Notes under the pieces: generated by a model
Told to the model about the DNA's origin: nothing
Databases searched by the model: none
Seen by the model: the letters and a program-made list of their open reading frames with translations, nothing else
Translations under genes and position numbers: made by a program
Assembly (NCBI GenBank): GCA_036526135.1
Contig: DATCZA010000068.1
Coordinates: forward strand, 124,001-188,000
Source of the DNA: UBA2965 sp036526135
GTDB taxonomy: Bacteria; Pseudomonadota; Gammaproteobacteria; Pseudomonadales; Azotimanducaceae
Direction of reading: 5' to 3'
DNA length: 64,000 nt
Shown here: one piece after another, positions 29,636 to 38,190 of the stretch
Numbering within the stretch: position 1 is the first letter of the stretch
Layout of the letters: each line of letters starts with the position of its first letter

Positions 29636-30073
29636 ATGGCTTTTCATATGATGCAGCTCATTGCCAACATCGAACGCTGGGTGGTTCTCGGTCTACTCGT
29701 GCTCATGCTGCTCGTGGTGGTGGCGAGTTCGATCGAACTGGCAATCATCATCGTCCAGGCAGCCCTTGAGAACCACTTTTCGGAAGAGCCCGCCTATCTC
29801 CTTCTCGACATCAACGAGCTGCTCGGCATCTTCGGTTTCTTCCTTCTGGTCCTGATCGGGCTCGAGCTGCTGGCCAGCGTGAAGATGTACCTCGAAGACG
29901 ACATCGTCCACGTGGAGCTCGTGATGCTGATTGCTCTGATCGCCGTATCGCGCAAGATCATCGTGATCGACTACGCAAAGGTCGACGGCGTTACCGTGCT
30001 GGGTATCGCCGCGCTGGTGCTCGTGCTTTCCGTGGGCTACTACCTCATGAAACGCAGCCACGAACCGTCTTGA
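29636..30073 (+). CDS. PsiE-like phosphate-starvation-inducible membrane protein
   Basis: A 145-residue protein with four predicted membrane helices (about 15-40, 56-78, 88-105, 115-137), the PsiE layout. The features LLDINELLGIFGFFLLVLIG, KMYLEDDIVHVELV and ALIAVSRKIIVIDY match PsiE-family sequences. Biochemical function is unknown. ATG 29636 was taken; ATG 29648 is equally possible. Its TGA stop overlaps the TTG start of the next gene (TTGA), the first of two overlaps in a three-gene unit. Confidence 0.8.
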   Translation: MAFHMMQLIANIERWVVLGLLVLMLLVVVASSIELAIIIVQAALENHFSEEPAYLLLDINELLGIFGFFLLVLIGLELLASVKMYLEDDIVHVELVMLIALIAVSRKIIVIDYAKVDGVTVLGIAALVLVLSVGYYLMKRSHEPS

Positions 30074-31125
30074 GATTCCCCTGGACTTCAGTCTCGACAA
30101 TCCTCCTCGCCGGGCTCATGGCCCTGCCGCTGAGCGCATCGGCCGAGCCCGTTGACTCATCTGCCCAACCCGGTCGGACGGCGAACGACACCCCCCCGCC
30201 CGACGCGGATCAGGTCGAGCCAGGACCGACAAAAGTAGACGATCTTCACACATCGACCGCAGGGATGATCGACGCCGCCGTGCGCCGGTTCGACGCGTTT
30301 TTCCTGACCGAGGCCCAGGAGACGTTCGAGGAGGATCGAAATCGCCTTCGGCTGCGTCTGGACACAGACTACATCGAGCATCACGGCTGGGAGTTTTCGC
30401 CCCGGGTCAAGGTCAACTTTCATCTTCCCGGGCTCGGTGAAAGGGTCCGCCTGGTCGTCAACGACGCTGGCGGTGACGAGGAGGACGAGGGGGTGGAGCT
30501 GGAGGACGACGAGAACGACGTCGCGCTGCGATGGGTGGCCCGCAAGGGCAAGAAGACGGGCATCAGCGTCGACGGGGGGGTAAGCTTCCGAGGCGGCGAG
30601 GTCGACCCCTTCGTCCGCGTCAACACGAGCTACAAATACCGGATCTCCGAGAATTGGCGCGGCCAGGCAACCAATCGCCTTTACTACCTGGCCCGCAACG
30701 GCTGGCGGGACGACCTGCGCATCTACTTCAACAGGCCCATCGGCGAGCGCTTCCTGTTCCGCTCGCGGTCCCGCCTGGAATACTTCGAGGACAAGGACTC
30801 AAACCCCCAGCTGGAGCAGAAGTTTTCACTCTTTCAGAACATCAGCGACCGGTCAGCCATCGCCTACGAGGCGATATGGCGCCAGGACACGGCTGAGGAC
30901 TCGATCTACGACGACGAGGAGATCCTGATTGGGCCAAGAGACAAATACCAGCAAGTGAAGCTGCGCATTCGTTACCGCCGGAATTTCTGGCGGCCCTGGA
31001 TGTTTGTCGAGTTCTGGCCGGTGGTCGGCTGGGTGGAGGAGCGCGACTGGGATACAGTGCTCGGTGCCCGGATGCGCCTCGAGATCAACTTCGGCTGGCA
31101 TGCCGGCTCTAAGCTCGATGAGTAA
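30070..31125 (+). CDS. Exported beta-rich protein of unknown function
   Basis: A 351-residue protein with a clear signal peptide (MRFPWTSVSTILLAG...LSASA, cut near 25). After a low-complexity acidic/proline linker (~27-60), most of the chain is alternating strands rich in Arg and Tyr (for example KVNFHLPG, VNTSYKYRISENWRG, FLFRSRSRLEYFED, WRPWMFVEFWPVVGW), ending MRLEINFGW. This suggests an outer-membrane beta-barrel or beta-sheet protein. An acidic loop (~140-153) may bind cations. I do not recognise the family. It starts with TTG overlapping the PsiE-like stop, and its stop lies inside the start of the TAXI gene. Confidence 0.7.
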   Translation: MRFPWTSVSTILLAGLMALPLSASAEPVDSSAQPGRTANDTPPPDADQVEPGPTKVDDLHTSTAGMIDAAVRRFDAFFLTEAQETFEEDRNRLRLRLDTDYIEHHGWEFSPRVKVNFHLPGLGERVRLVVNDAGGDEEDEGVELEDDENDVALRWVARKGKKTGISVDGGVSFRGGEVDPFVRVNTSYKYRISENWRGQATNRLYYLARNGWRDDLRIYFNRPIGERFLFRSRSRLEYFEDKDSNPQLEQKFSLFQNISDRSAIAYEAIWRQDTAEDSIYDDEEILIGPRDKYQQVKLRIRYRRNFWRPWMFVEFWPVVGWVEERDWDTVLGARMRLEINFGWHAGSKLDE

Positions 31126-32380
31126 ACGCGAGCCCGGGCTCGCTGCCTTTGCGGCGCTGATGCTCGGCTTCACCGGAACCAACCTCGCCGGCTGCTCCCC
31201 TTCGGTGACCGAGGTCGATCTGATCATGCCCGAGCTGCCCGTCGAGCAGATCATCGCGCGCAAGATCGCGGACCTGGTGGACGAGGACTCCGGCCTGAAG
31301 ATCAATCTGATCCCGTTACCTGACGACTCCCTCTCGGTCCTCGACGCGCTGGAGCAGGGTTACGGCGACATCGCGTTCGCGCCGAATACCAACGAGCATC
31401 GCGACACCATCACCACGATCATGCCCATCTATCCGAGCGTGCTCCACGTCGGCTCGATCGCCGATCGCGCTGACGGCAGCCTGGAGGAACTGCTCGACGG
31501 GGCTCGGGTATTTGCCGGGCCGCCGGGTTCGATACCCCGCCAGATCGGCGAGCGGATCGTGAGCGGGTTGCAGCTCGAAAAGGGCTTATCGTTCACGTCC
31601 GATCAGGACGCGGCCCCCGACGTTATCATCCTGTTTGCGCCCATCGACCGGAGGCGGGTCATGAGCAATCCGAGCCTTGAAAGCCTCAAGCTCTTCTCAT
31701 TCGGGGACCCCGGCGACACCAGGCCAGGCTCCATCGTCGATCGAACGGTGCTGCTGAACCCGACGCTGCGGCCCTATGTCATCCCGGCAGGAACCTACGG
31801 ATCGCTCACGCCGGACCCTGTGGTGACCTTTGCCGTCGATACCCTGCTGGTTGCCAGGGAAAGCCTCGACGAGACGCTGGTGTTCGATCTGTTCGAGGAG
31901 TTTCTCCGCCTGCGTCCCGCGCTCTTCAGCAAGCGCCCGGAGCTCTTTCAGCCCATAGACGACGACATTGCCCGCGCCCACTGGACCTTCAGCCTGCATC
32001 CCGGCGCGCTCGACTACCTGCAGCGCGACGAGCCTTCGCTCATCGAGCGTTACTCCGGCGTCGCCGAGGTGCTGGTCACGCTGCTGGTCGGCATGGTGAG
32101 CGGAGCGTTCGCCATCCTCAAGATCTATCAGGTCCGCAGAAAGAACCGGATCGACGCCTTCTACACGCAGGTGATCCGAACCCGCGACTCCGTGGCAGAG
32201 GGCGCGGGCAGCGAAGAGCGGGCAGCGGCGCTCGCCCAGCTGCGATCGCTCCGGGAACGGGCATACGAGATGCTCGTCGAGGAGCAGCTGGCCGCGGACA
32301 CCAGCTTCCTGATCTTCGTGCTGCTGACCAACGATGCCATCGCCCAGATCGACTCCCCGGAGAACGGGCCATCCGTCTAG
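31118..32380 (+). CDS. TAXI-family solute-binding lipoprotein with C-terminal membrane anchor
   Basis: A 420-residue protein. The N terminus has a lipobox (LAGC, Cys26). The TAXI-type periplasmic binding fold follows (~33-300), with QGYGDIAFAPNT, DGARVFAGPPGS and a conserved AGTYGSL. Unusually, a membrane helix (about 315-336, VLVTLLVGMVSGAFAILK) and an ~85-residue helical, charged tail come after it. TRAP membrane subunits are absent. It begins 8 nt inside the preceding gene (ATGAGTAA). A binding protein tethered at both ends suggests sensing or scaffolding rather than classical TRAP uptake. Confidence 0.8.
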   Translation: MSKREPGLAAFAALMLGFTGTNLAGCSPSVTEVDLIMPELPVEQIIARKIADLVDEDSGLKINLIPLPDDSLSVLDALEQGYGDIAFAPNTNEHRDTITTIMPIYPSVLHVGSIADRADGSLEELLDGARVFAGPPGSIPRQIGERIVSGLQLEKGLSFTSDQDAAPDVIILFAPIDRRRVMSNPSLESLKLFSFGDPGDTRPGSIVDRTVLLNPTLRPYVIPAGTYGSLTPDPVVTFAVDTLLVARESLDETLVFDLFEEFLRLRPALFSKRPELFQPIDDDIARAHWTFSLHPGALDYLQRDEPSLIERYSGVAEVLVTLLVGMVSGAFAILKIYQVRRKNRIDAFYTQVIRTRDSVAEGAGSEERAAALAQLRSLRERAYEMLVEEQLAADTSFLIFVLLTNDAIAQIDSPENGPSV

Positions 32381-32456
32381 CGCGGCACGCCCGCGGAGAG
32401 GACGAGCCGGGATGAGGCCGTCCAGCACCAAACCGACAAACCAGCAGGAGAATCAA

Positions 32457-33326
32457 ATGGCATACCCACGTCCTGAGCTGCTAGAGGAACCCGCGGCACT
32501 CGCCGCGCGGCTGGACGATGCCGATCTGCGGATCGTCGATGCCACCGTTTTCCTCGTTCCTGCCGAGCGCGGCTACCGAGCGGAGAGCGGGCGCGAACGC
32601 TACGAGCAGGGGCACATACCCGGCGCCGCGTTCATGGACCTCATCGACGCGTTCTCCGATACGACCACGGGCCTCGGCTTCAGCCTGCCGGATCCGGGGG
32701 TCATCGCCGACGCGCTCGGCCGCCTGGGCATCTCCGACGACAGCGAGGTGGTCGTCTACTCGACGGGCCACCTCATGTGGGCTACCCGTGCATGGTGGCT
32801 GCTGCGCTACGTCGGCCATCAGCGAGCGTCCGTCCTCAACGGCGGGTTCGACGCGTGGCGCGATCTGGGGCTTCCGTTCGAGACCGGCACCGCGAGGCGA
32901 GCAGCGGTGACCTACCGCCCCCGACCAGACGCCAGCCTGTTCACCGATCGGGACGGGATGTGCCGAGCGATGGACGAGCCGGGTGTCTGCACGGTCAACG
33001 CGCTCTCACCGGAGGTATACGCGGGCACCGGAACCACGAACTACGGCCGGCCAGGCCACATTCCGGGCAGCGTGAACGTGCCCTACGAAGATCTGCTGGC
33101 GGGCGGACGCTTCAAGCCGGCCGGCGCGCTTGCCGAGGCGCTCGAATCCACGGGGCTGCTCGATGCCGACCGGGTCGTGACCTACTGCGGCGGGGGCATC
33201 GCCGCCACCCTTGACGGCTTCGCCTGCCTGCTCCTCGGGCACGACAACGTGGCCGTCTACGACGGATCCATGTCCGAGTGGGCGCGGGACCCCTCATTGC
33301 CCCTCAACGTAGGCGAGGCCCCTTAG
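32457..33326 (+). CDS. Two-domain sulfurtransferase (SseA/thiosulfate type)
   Basis: A 289-residue double-rhodanese protein. The N-terminal domain (~5-140) has YSTGHLMWATR where an active loop would lie, so it is catalytically dead, as usual. The C-terminal domain (~150-285) has the active Cys244 in VVTYCGGGIAAT. The loop CGGGIAA differs from the CGSGVTA of 3-mercaptopyruvate enzymes, so thiosulfate or another sulfur donor is possible. AGGAG stands 8 nt before ATG 32457. Soluble, no signal peptide. A 9-bp tandem repeat begins at its stop codon. Confidence 0.88.
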   Translation: MAYPRPELLEEPAALAARLDDADLRIVDATVFLVPAERGYRAESGRERYEQGHIPGAAFMDLIDAFSDTTTGLGFSLPDPGVIADALGRLGISDDSEVVVYSTGHLMWATRAWWLLRYVGHQRASVLNGGFDAWRDLGLPFETGTARRAAVTYRPRPDASLFTDRDGMCRAMDEPGVCTVNALSPEVYAGTGTTNYGRPGHIPGSVNVPYEDLLAGGRFKPAGALAEALESTGLLDADRVVTYCGGGIAATLDGFACLLLGHDNVAVYDGSMSEWARDPSLPLNVGEAP

Positions 33327-33370
33327 GACACATAGGGCACATAGGGCACATAGGACACTTAGGGCACGCC
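33326..33370. repeat. 9-bp tandem repeat, five units
   Basis: Units read GGACACATA, GGGCACATA, GGGCACATA, GGACACTTA and GGGCACGCC, directly after the sulfurtransferase stop. Two units are identical; the others differ by one to three bases. It is too short for CRISPR and is best seen as a slippage-prone microsatellite. Confidence 0.85.
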
Positions 33371-33402
33371 ATGGGCCGGGCGCCGCGTGCGTCCAGCTCT
33401 CC

Positions 33403-34107
33403 TCAGTCCCACAGGCCCCCTAGAGAGAGCAGCTGCGCATCGAGCTTCACGGGCTCGCCATGATGGCTCGCCAGCCAGCGCGCGCCCTCCCTTTCGAAGG
33501 CGACCAGCCCGTCCAGAAAGTCCACGTCGACGTCGCGTACGCTCTGGCCCAGCAACCGGTCGCGGACGAGGTGAAGGGTCATGTCGTGGGACACGCAGAC
33601 GTCGAGCCGTCGCGCCCCGTCCATGGCCGAAAGCTTGTCGGTCATCAGACGAACCACCAGCGCTGCCGCAAGCCGGGGCGGCATCACCGCATCCTGGGGA
33701 ACGTCACCGGAAAACCAAGCCTCCAGGAAGGGCACCATTCCTCCGGCGGATTGCATGACCTGCCACATTTTCATCTGGTCCAGGGCATAGAAGACGCCAA
33801 GCGCCTCGACCGGGCGATGCCGAGTCACCCGCCCGCCGGTGGACGCGTAACCGGCCAGGACGAGCTCGGCTGTTTCCATGCATCGCTCCGGCGGGCTGGC
33901 ATACGCGCGCACCGTCAGGTCCTCGGGCAACCGCTCCCCGAGCCGTCGGGCCAGATCACGTCCTTCCTCGGTGAGCGGGTTGTCCAGATCGTGACGCCCG
34001 GGCGCGAACTCCCGAGCCGAGTGGCGCATCAGCACGACGGCGTTTTTCACACCGCCCCCAAACAGGTCGTTCAGGAGCCGAACGGTGGCATCGCCGGGCG
34101 CGGTCAA
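33403..34107 (-). CDS. Histidine phosphatase superfamily protein
   Basis: A 234-residue phosphoglycerate-mutase-fold protein. The catalytic N-terminal block reads VVLMRHSAREF (RHS where most have RHG), the acidic region contains NPLTEEGRDLARRLGERL, and the second His is in VSHDMTLHL. Relatives are acid phosphatases or phosphomonoesterases. TTG 34107 was chosen because GGGGGGAG lies just upstream; the frame is open to ATG 34278, but that part overlaps the acyl-CoA dehydrogenase start and is not conserved. Substrate unknown. Confidence 0.8.
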   Translation of the reverse strand: MTAPGDATVRLLNDLFGGGVKNAVVLMRHSAREFAPGRHDLDNPLTEEGRDLARRLGERLPEDLTVRAYASPPERCMETAELVLAGYASTGGRVTRHRPVEALGVFYALDQMKMWQVMQSAGGMVPFLEAWFSGDVPQDAVMPPRLAAALVVRLMTDKLSAMDGARRLDVCVSHDMTLHLVRDRLLGQSVRDVDVDFLDGLVAFEREGARWLASHHGEPVKLDAQLLSLGGLWD

Positions 34108-34231
34108 TGGACTCCCCCCTGTCAAATAGCACCACGTAACCTTCTGTATTAGTATCGAATTCTCACGCCTTTTAATAGAGATATTCACTGTCCCGCTCGA
34201 ACATCGGGCACCGGGCACCCAGGGGGAAGCA

Positions 34232-35464
34232 ATGGACCTAGGCATCTCTGAGCGCGTCAAGCCGCTCATCGACGACATTACTCAGTACATTCACGATTAC
34301 GTGGTACCCAACGAGCGCGCCTACGCCGAGCAGGTCGATGCGGGCGGTCGCTGGACCGAAACCGAGGCCATGGAGGAGATGAAGGAAAAGGCCAAGGAGC
34401 GCGGCCTGTGGAACTTTTTTCTTCCGGACAGCGAACGCGGTTCCGGACTCAACAACCTCGACTACGCGCACGTCGCCGAGGTGCTGGGGCGGTACCCGCT
34501 CTCCTCGGAGGCCATGAACTGCGCGGCGCCCGACACCGGCAACATGGAAGTGATCGAGCGGTACGGCTCCGAGCAGCAGAAAGAGGAATGGTTACGGCCG
34601 CTGCTGGAAGGAAAGATCCGCTCGGCGTTCGCGATGACCGAGCCGCAGGTCGCTTCCTCGGATGCCGCCAACATATCCCTGGAAGCGAGGCTCGAAGGGG
34701 ACGAGTGGGTGCTCAACGGCGAGAAGTGGTGGACCTCGGGGATCGGCGACCCCCGCTGCAAGATCATGATCGTGATGTGCGTTACCGAGCCGGACGCGCC
34801 ACGACACTCGCGGCAGTCGCAAATCCTGGTGCCGGTGGAAACCGACGGCGTCGAGGTCCTGAAGATGATGCACGTCTTCGGCTACGACGACGCGCCCCAC
34901 GGACACGGGCACGTCCGATTCACCGACGTCCGAGTACCAAAGGACAACATCATTCTCGGGTCCGGACGCGGCTTCGAGATCGCCCAGGGCCGACTGGGTC
35001 CGGGGCGCATCCACCACTGCATGCGTTCTATCGGCGTCGCCGAGCGGGCCTTAGAACTGATGTGCCGCCGCGCGCTCTCCAAAGAAGCGTTCGGCAAGCC
35101 CATCGCCGACCTAGGCGGCAACTACGACAAGATTGCCGATGCGCGCATCAACATCGAGATGGCCAGGCTGCTGACGCTGAAGGCTGCCTACATGATGGAT
35201 ACCGTGGGCAACAAGATCGCCAGGAGCGAGATCGCCCAGATCAAGGTGGCGGTACCCAACATCGCGCTGAAAGTCATCGACGACGCCATTCAGATCCATG
35301 GTGGCGCCGGCGTATCCCAGGTATTTCCGCTGGCCAAGATGTGGGCAGGACAGAGAACTCTACGCCTTGCCGACGGCCCCGACGAAGTGCACCGGCGCGC
35401 GGTGGCCAGGCTGGAGCTGGGCAAATACCCGGACAAAGATCCGATCCGAACGGACGTTTGGTAG
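34232..35464 (+). CDS. Acyl-CoA dehydrogenase (ACAD10/11-like)
   Basis: A 410-residue FAD enzyme catalysing alpha,beta-desaturation of an acyl-CoA. Characteristic blocks are RSAFAMTEPQVASSDAANI, LNGEKWWTSG, GPGRIHHCMRSIG, and IQIHGGAGVSQVFPLA near the FAD end. Size and pattern match the ACAD10/11-like subgroup. GGGGGAA precedes the ATG. The next gene is an SDR 12 bp downstream, giving a two-gene unit that could perform successive oxidation steps of beta-oxidation. Confidence 0.92.
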   Translation: MDLGISERVKPLIDDITQYIHDYVVPNERAYAEQVDAGGRWTETEAMEEMKEKAKERGLWNFFLPDSERGSGLNNLDYAHVAEVLGRYPLSSEAMNCAAPDTGNMEVIERYGSEQQKEEWLRPLLEGKIRSAFAMTEPQVASSDAANISLEARLEGDEWVLNGEKWWTSGIGDPRCKIMIVMCVTEPDAPRHSRQSQILVPVETDGVEVLKMMHVFGYDDAPHGHGHVRFTDVRVPKDNIILGSGRGFEIAQGRLGPGRIHHCMRSIGVAERALELMCRRALSKEAFGKPIADLGGNYDKIADARINIEMARLLTLKAAYMMDTVGNKIARSEIAQIKVAVPNIALKVIDDAIQIHGGAGVSQVFPLAKMWAGQRTLRLADGPDEVHRRAVARLELGKYPDKDPIRTDVW

Positions 35465-35476
35465 GAGGCGATCGTC

Positions 35477-36391
35477 ATGGGCCGACTGGATGACAAGGTG
35501 GCCGTCATCACCGGGGCGGGTCGCGGGATCGGCCGCGAGATTGCGCTGATGATGGCCGGTGAAGGTGCGAAAATCGTCGTCAACGATCTCGGCGGCAACA
35601 TGGACGGGACCGGAACCGGAATGATCGCCGACGACGTGGTGGCCGAGATTCGCGCGGCCGGCGGCGAGGCCGTCTCGAACACCGCATCCGTCGCCGAGGT
35701 GGCGGGCGGCGAGAGCCTTCTGCAGTCGGCCCTGGGCGCGTTTGGCGCCATGGACATCCTGGTCAACAACGCGGGGATATTGAGGGACCGGACCATCTTC
35801 AAGATGGAGGAGGCGGACTGGGACGCGGTTCAAGCCGTGCACCTGAAAGGCCACTACTGCTGCACCCGCCCCTTCGCGCGCTACATCCGGGAAAACAACC
35901 GCACCGGCTGCAGGGTCCTCAATTTTTCCAGCGTGTCCGGTCTCTACGGCAACTTCGGACAGGCCAACTACGGAGCAGCCAAGGCAGGCATCGCAGGGTT
36001 TTCCCGGGTGCTGGCACTGGAACTTGCGAAGTACGGCTGCACGGTGAACACCATCTCGCCCGGGGCGCTGACCCGCATGACCATCCCGTTGCGGGAGGCG
36101 CGCGGCGAGGAGGTGAAGGACGAGGAGATCAGCGAGAGCGGGCCGCAGCACGTCGCCCCGATCTGCGTGTGGCTCGCAACAGAGGCGGCCGCCGGCATCA
36201 CGTCCCAGATATTCCACACCGCGCGCGGCGGGGTCGGCATCATGCAGCAGCCCCGGGTCATCAAGCAGTACCACAAGTCGAGCGGCCTGTGGACGCTCGA
36301 TGAGCTCGACGGCATCGTTCCCGAGCTGGTCGCCGCGCGGGCGGCCAACGAGGCCGCCGCCAAGGATTCCGGGCAACCCATCGAGGTCTGA
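35477..36391 (+). CDS. Short-chain dehydrogenase, MFE-2-like hydroxyacyl-CoA type
   Basis: A 304-residue NAD(P)-dependent SDR. The cofactor loop is TGAGRGIGR, NNAG is in DILVNNAGILRD, and the catalytic Ser/Tyr/Lys are in FSSVSGL and ANYGAAKAG. The NDLGG block after strand 2 and the extended C terminus resemble the dehydrogenase part of multifunctional enzyme 2, which acts on 3-hydroxyacyl-CoA. GGAGG lies 8 nt before the ATG, and it is probably co-transcribed with the dehydrogenase upstream. Confidence 0.9.
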   Translation: MGRLDDKVAVITGAGRGIGREIALMMAGEGAKIVVNDLGGNMDGTGTGMIADDVVAEIRAAGGEAVSNTASVAEVAGGESLLQSALGAFGAMDILVNNAGILRDRTIFKMEEADWDAVQAVHLKGHYCCTRPFARYIRENNRTGCRVLNFSSVSGLYGNFGQANYGAAKAGIAGFSRVLALELAKYGCTVNTISPGALTRMTIPLREARGEEVKDEEISESGPQHVAPICVWLATEAAAGITSQIFHTARGGVGIMQQPRVIKQYHKSSGLWTLDELDGIVPELVAARAANEAAAKDSGQPIEV

Positions 36392-36404
36392 GGGAAAAAT
36401 CCCC

Positions 36405-36430
36405 TGAGCGGCTGGCTCACCGGCCGCTCA
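36405..36430 (+). terminator. Hairpin after SDR gene
   Basis: TGAGCGGC and GCCGCTCA form a perfect 8-bp stem with a 10-nt loop, 13 bp after the SDR stop. No U-tract follows, so termination is only likely, not certain. A small AGGGAAAAATCCCCT hairpin lies just before it. Confidence 0.45.
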
Positions 36431-36540
36431 CAACTATCCTCGAACCCCCGACAAAGCGGGGACAACTCGCCGGCGCGCCTGTGACAACATAGGCGCTGAC
36501 TCTCTAAACCCAGACTGTAGTGACCGAGGAGGGTTTTCCC

Positions 36541-36879
36541 ATGGGAATTCAGCGAGCAGCCATCATGATCATCGTCGGCGCCCTGGCGTGGGCGACGGCA
36601 AACGGCGCCTACGCCGGCAAGATCGTTTCCTGGGTGGACGAAAAAGGTGTGACGCACTTCACGGATGCCGGCCTTGCCAACGGCCAGACGAATGCGGTGA
36701 CCGTGGCTACCTCCGACACGCCCGTCCGCGCCGCCCCGGAGGACATCGTCCCCGAGCGGAAGAGCACGCCAACCGTTGCCCAATCGGGGTCCGGCAAGTC
36801 AGAGGGCCAGAAAAGCGGCCTGCGCGGCTACCGCAGCAGCTGGGCGCGCGATCCGGACCGCTTCAAGAATCTCAACTGA
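36541..36879 (+). CDS. Exported DUF4124-domain protein
   Basis: A 112-residue protein with a signal peptide (AAIMIIVGALAWATANGAYA, cut near 24) followed by the DUF4124 motif GKIVSWVDEKGVTHFTD. After ~45 residues the chain turns low complexity and basic. DUF4124 proteins are small periplasmic proteins of gammaproteobacteria and betaproteobacteria with no assigned role. GAGGAGGG precedes ATG 36541. It is preceded by ~150 bp with no gene and converges with the outer-membrane protein gene. Confidence 0.83.
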   Translation: MGIQRAAIMIIVGALAWATANGAYAGKIVSWVDEKGVTHFTDAGLANGQTNAVTVATSDTPVRAAPEDIVPERKSTPTVAQSGSGKSEGQKSGLRGYRSSWARDPDRFKNLN

Positions 36880-36895
36880 GGATCATCCGTTTTTG

Positions 36896-36933
36896 TGAGG
36901 CGCCAGCGGGTCAGACCGTCTGCCCGCGCCTCA
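36896..36933. terminator. Large imperfect hairpin between converging genes
   Basis: TGAGGC...GCCTCA encloses GCGGG...CCCGC and then CAGA-CCG-TCTG, a three-part stem with a 4-nt bulge. It covers the space between the DUF4124 gene and the stop of the porin-like gene. A bidirectional terminator is likely from position, although no U-tract follows on either strand. Confidence 0.5.
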
Positions 36934-38190
36934 GAAATAGTAGACCCACCGCGCGTAAAGGCGCGACCCGCCCCCTACGGTGAGACGGGAGCCCGCCGGA
37001 TCCGCGACCACGGGCACCCCGCCGAACTCGTCTCCTGAACCGCCGAGCGGTTCGACCACTCCGAGCTCGAGACGCTGGTTGTCGCCAGGGTCGAAGTTGA
37101 TCTGCGTCTGCAGAAGCAGGCTGCCGTCGTTGAGATTGCCAATGAGCGTCACGGTCTGAACCAGCAGAGGGTGCCACTGGTACGTCACTCCGCCGGCCAG
37201 ATAGTCGCGCATGACGTTGAACAACTCCCCTCGGCCGAGACGGTCGAGCAGGGGCGCCGGGAGTTCTTCGACGGTCTCCGGCAGCTCTGATACGCCAAAG
37301 CCGTTGTGAAAATACTCGGCGAACACGTACGTCGTTCGGCCCGCGACCTCCAGGCTGTAGTCCAGATTGACCACCCCGCCGACTCTGGCGCCGCCGTCCG
37401 CGAGGCGGGTGGCCACCAGGTCGGTGCGCAGCATGGCTCCTTTCAGGGGATATCTGACGCCAATCCCGTATACCTGATCGCGGTAGTGCTTGGCGGCCAT
37501 CAGCTCCACCTCGCAGGCCCCGATAAACCCGCGCCATTTGCCCGCGAGGCTCCCCGCCTGGCCCGTGAAATCACCCGTCTCGTCACGCCGTCCCACCGCG
37601 AGCACCTGCAGATCGCTGCCATCGGAGAAGAGGCGCTCGATCAGCAGGAGATCGTCGCCCGCCTTGTAATCCCGGTCCACCGCGGTGGGCGCGAACGGGT
37701 TGAACAGGTCCATGGGCCGGAATACCAGGCCGGCGCCCCAGCTGACGGCCTCGCGGCCAACGGTGACGGCCCAGTCATCCCTGCGCAGCTTGAGGGCCAG
37801 CCGGTCGAGGCGATGGAACGAGCGGTGCCGGTCGCCGTCTTCGATCTCCCAGGTCAGGTCCATCAGCCGGCGCTCGTCTCCCTCGGGGGACTGTTCGAGA
37901 ACCGTGCCGGGTGCCGTGGGGAAGTTCAGCGAATCTCCCGTGACCAGCGTGGTCGAGTGCTCCACCTGCAGCGTTACCGCCGAGATCGTCTTCTGAAACA
38001 TCAGGCGCAGGTCGTAATTCTGGTCGTAGGCGGGGGTGCCGCTGAGGTTGCGCTGAAGATCGTGCTCCGGCAGGGCGGTAGCCGTGCCGAACCATTTGAC
38101 CCGAGCGGAAAAGTCCGACTGCGCCGCGCTGCCCGTCGCCCACAGACCGAGAAACGGCCCGATCAGCCAGCTTCTATGCCGGCGCCACAT
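36931..38190 (-). CDS. Porin-like outer-membrane beta-barrel protein
   Basis: A 419-residue protein with signal peptide (WLIGPFLGLWATGSAAQ, cut near 23) and a chain of alternating beta strands ending in an aromatic residue (RLYARWVYYF), the outer-membrane assembly signal. The stretches LRLMFQKTISAVTLQVEHS, VGREAVSWGAGLVFRPMDLF and LDYSLEVAGRTTYVFAEY look like DUF1302-type or alginate-porin-like barrels. It overlaps the ABC ATPase gene by 17 nt with AAGGA before the ATG. As last gene of the operon it would supply the outer-membrane part of an export or lipid-transfer route. Confidence 0.8.
   Translation of the reverse strand: MWRRHRSWLIGPFLGLWATGSAAQSDFSARVKWFGTATALPEHDLQRNLSGTPAYDQNYDLRLMFQKTISAVTLQVEHSTTLVTGDSLNFPTAPGTVLEQSPEGDERRLMDLTWEIEDGDRHRSFHRLDRLALKLRRDDWAVTVGREAVSWGAGLVFRPMDLFNPFAPTAVDRDYKAGDDLLLIERLFSDGSDLQVLAVGRRDETGDFTGQAGSLAGKWRGFIGACEVELMAAKHYRDQVYGIGVRYPLKGAMLRTDLVATRLADGGARVGGVVNLDYSLEVAGRTTYVFAEYFHNGFGVSELPETVEELPAPLLDRLGRGELFNVMRDYLAGGVTYQWHPLLVQTVTLIGNLNDGSLLLQTQINFDPGDNQRLELGVVEPLGGSGDEFGGVPVVADPAGSRLTVGGGSRLYARWVYYF

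Noticed and set aside
32457..32880. Inactivated sulfurtransferase
   Set aside because: Loss of Cys in the N-terminal domain is normal for two-domain rhodaneses; the C-terminal Cys244 is intact.
33326..33370. Possible CRISPR array
   Set aside because: Units are 9 bp with no spacers and no cas genes are present.
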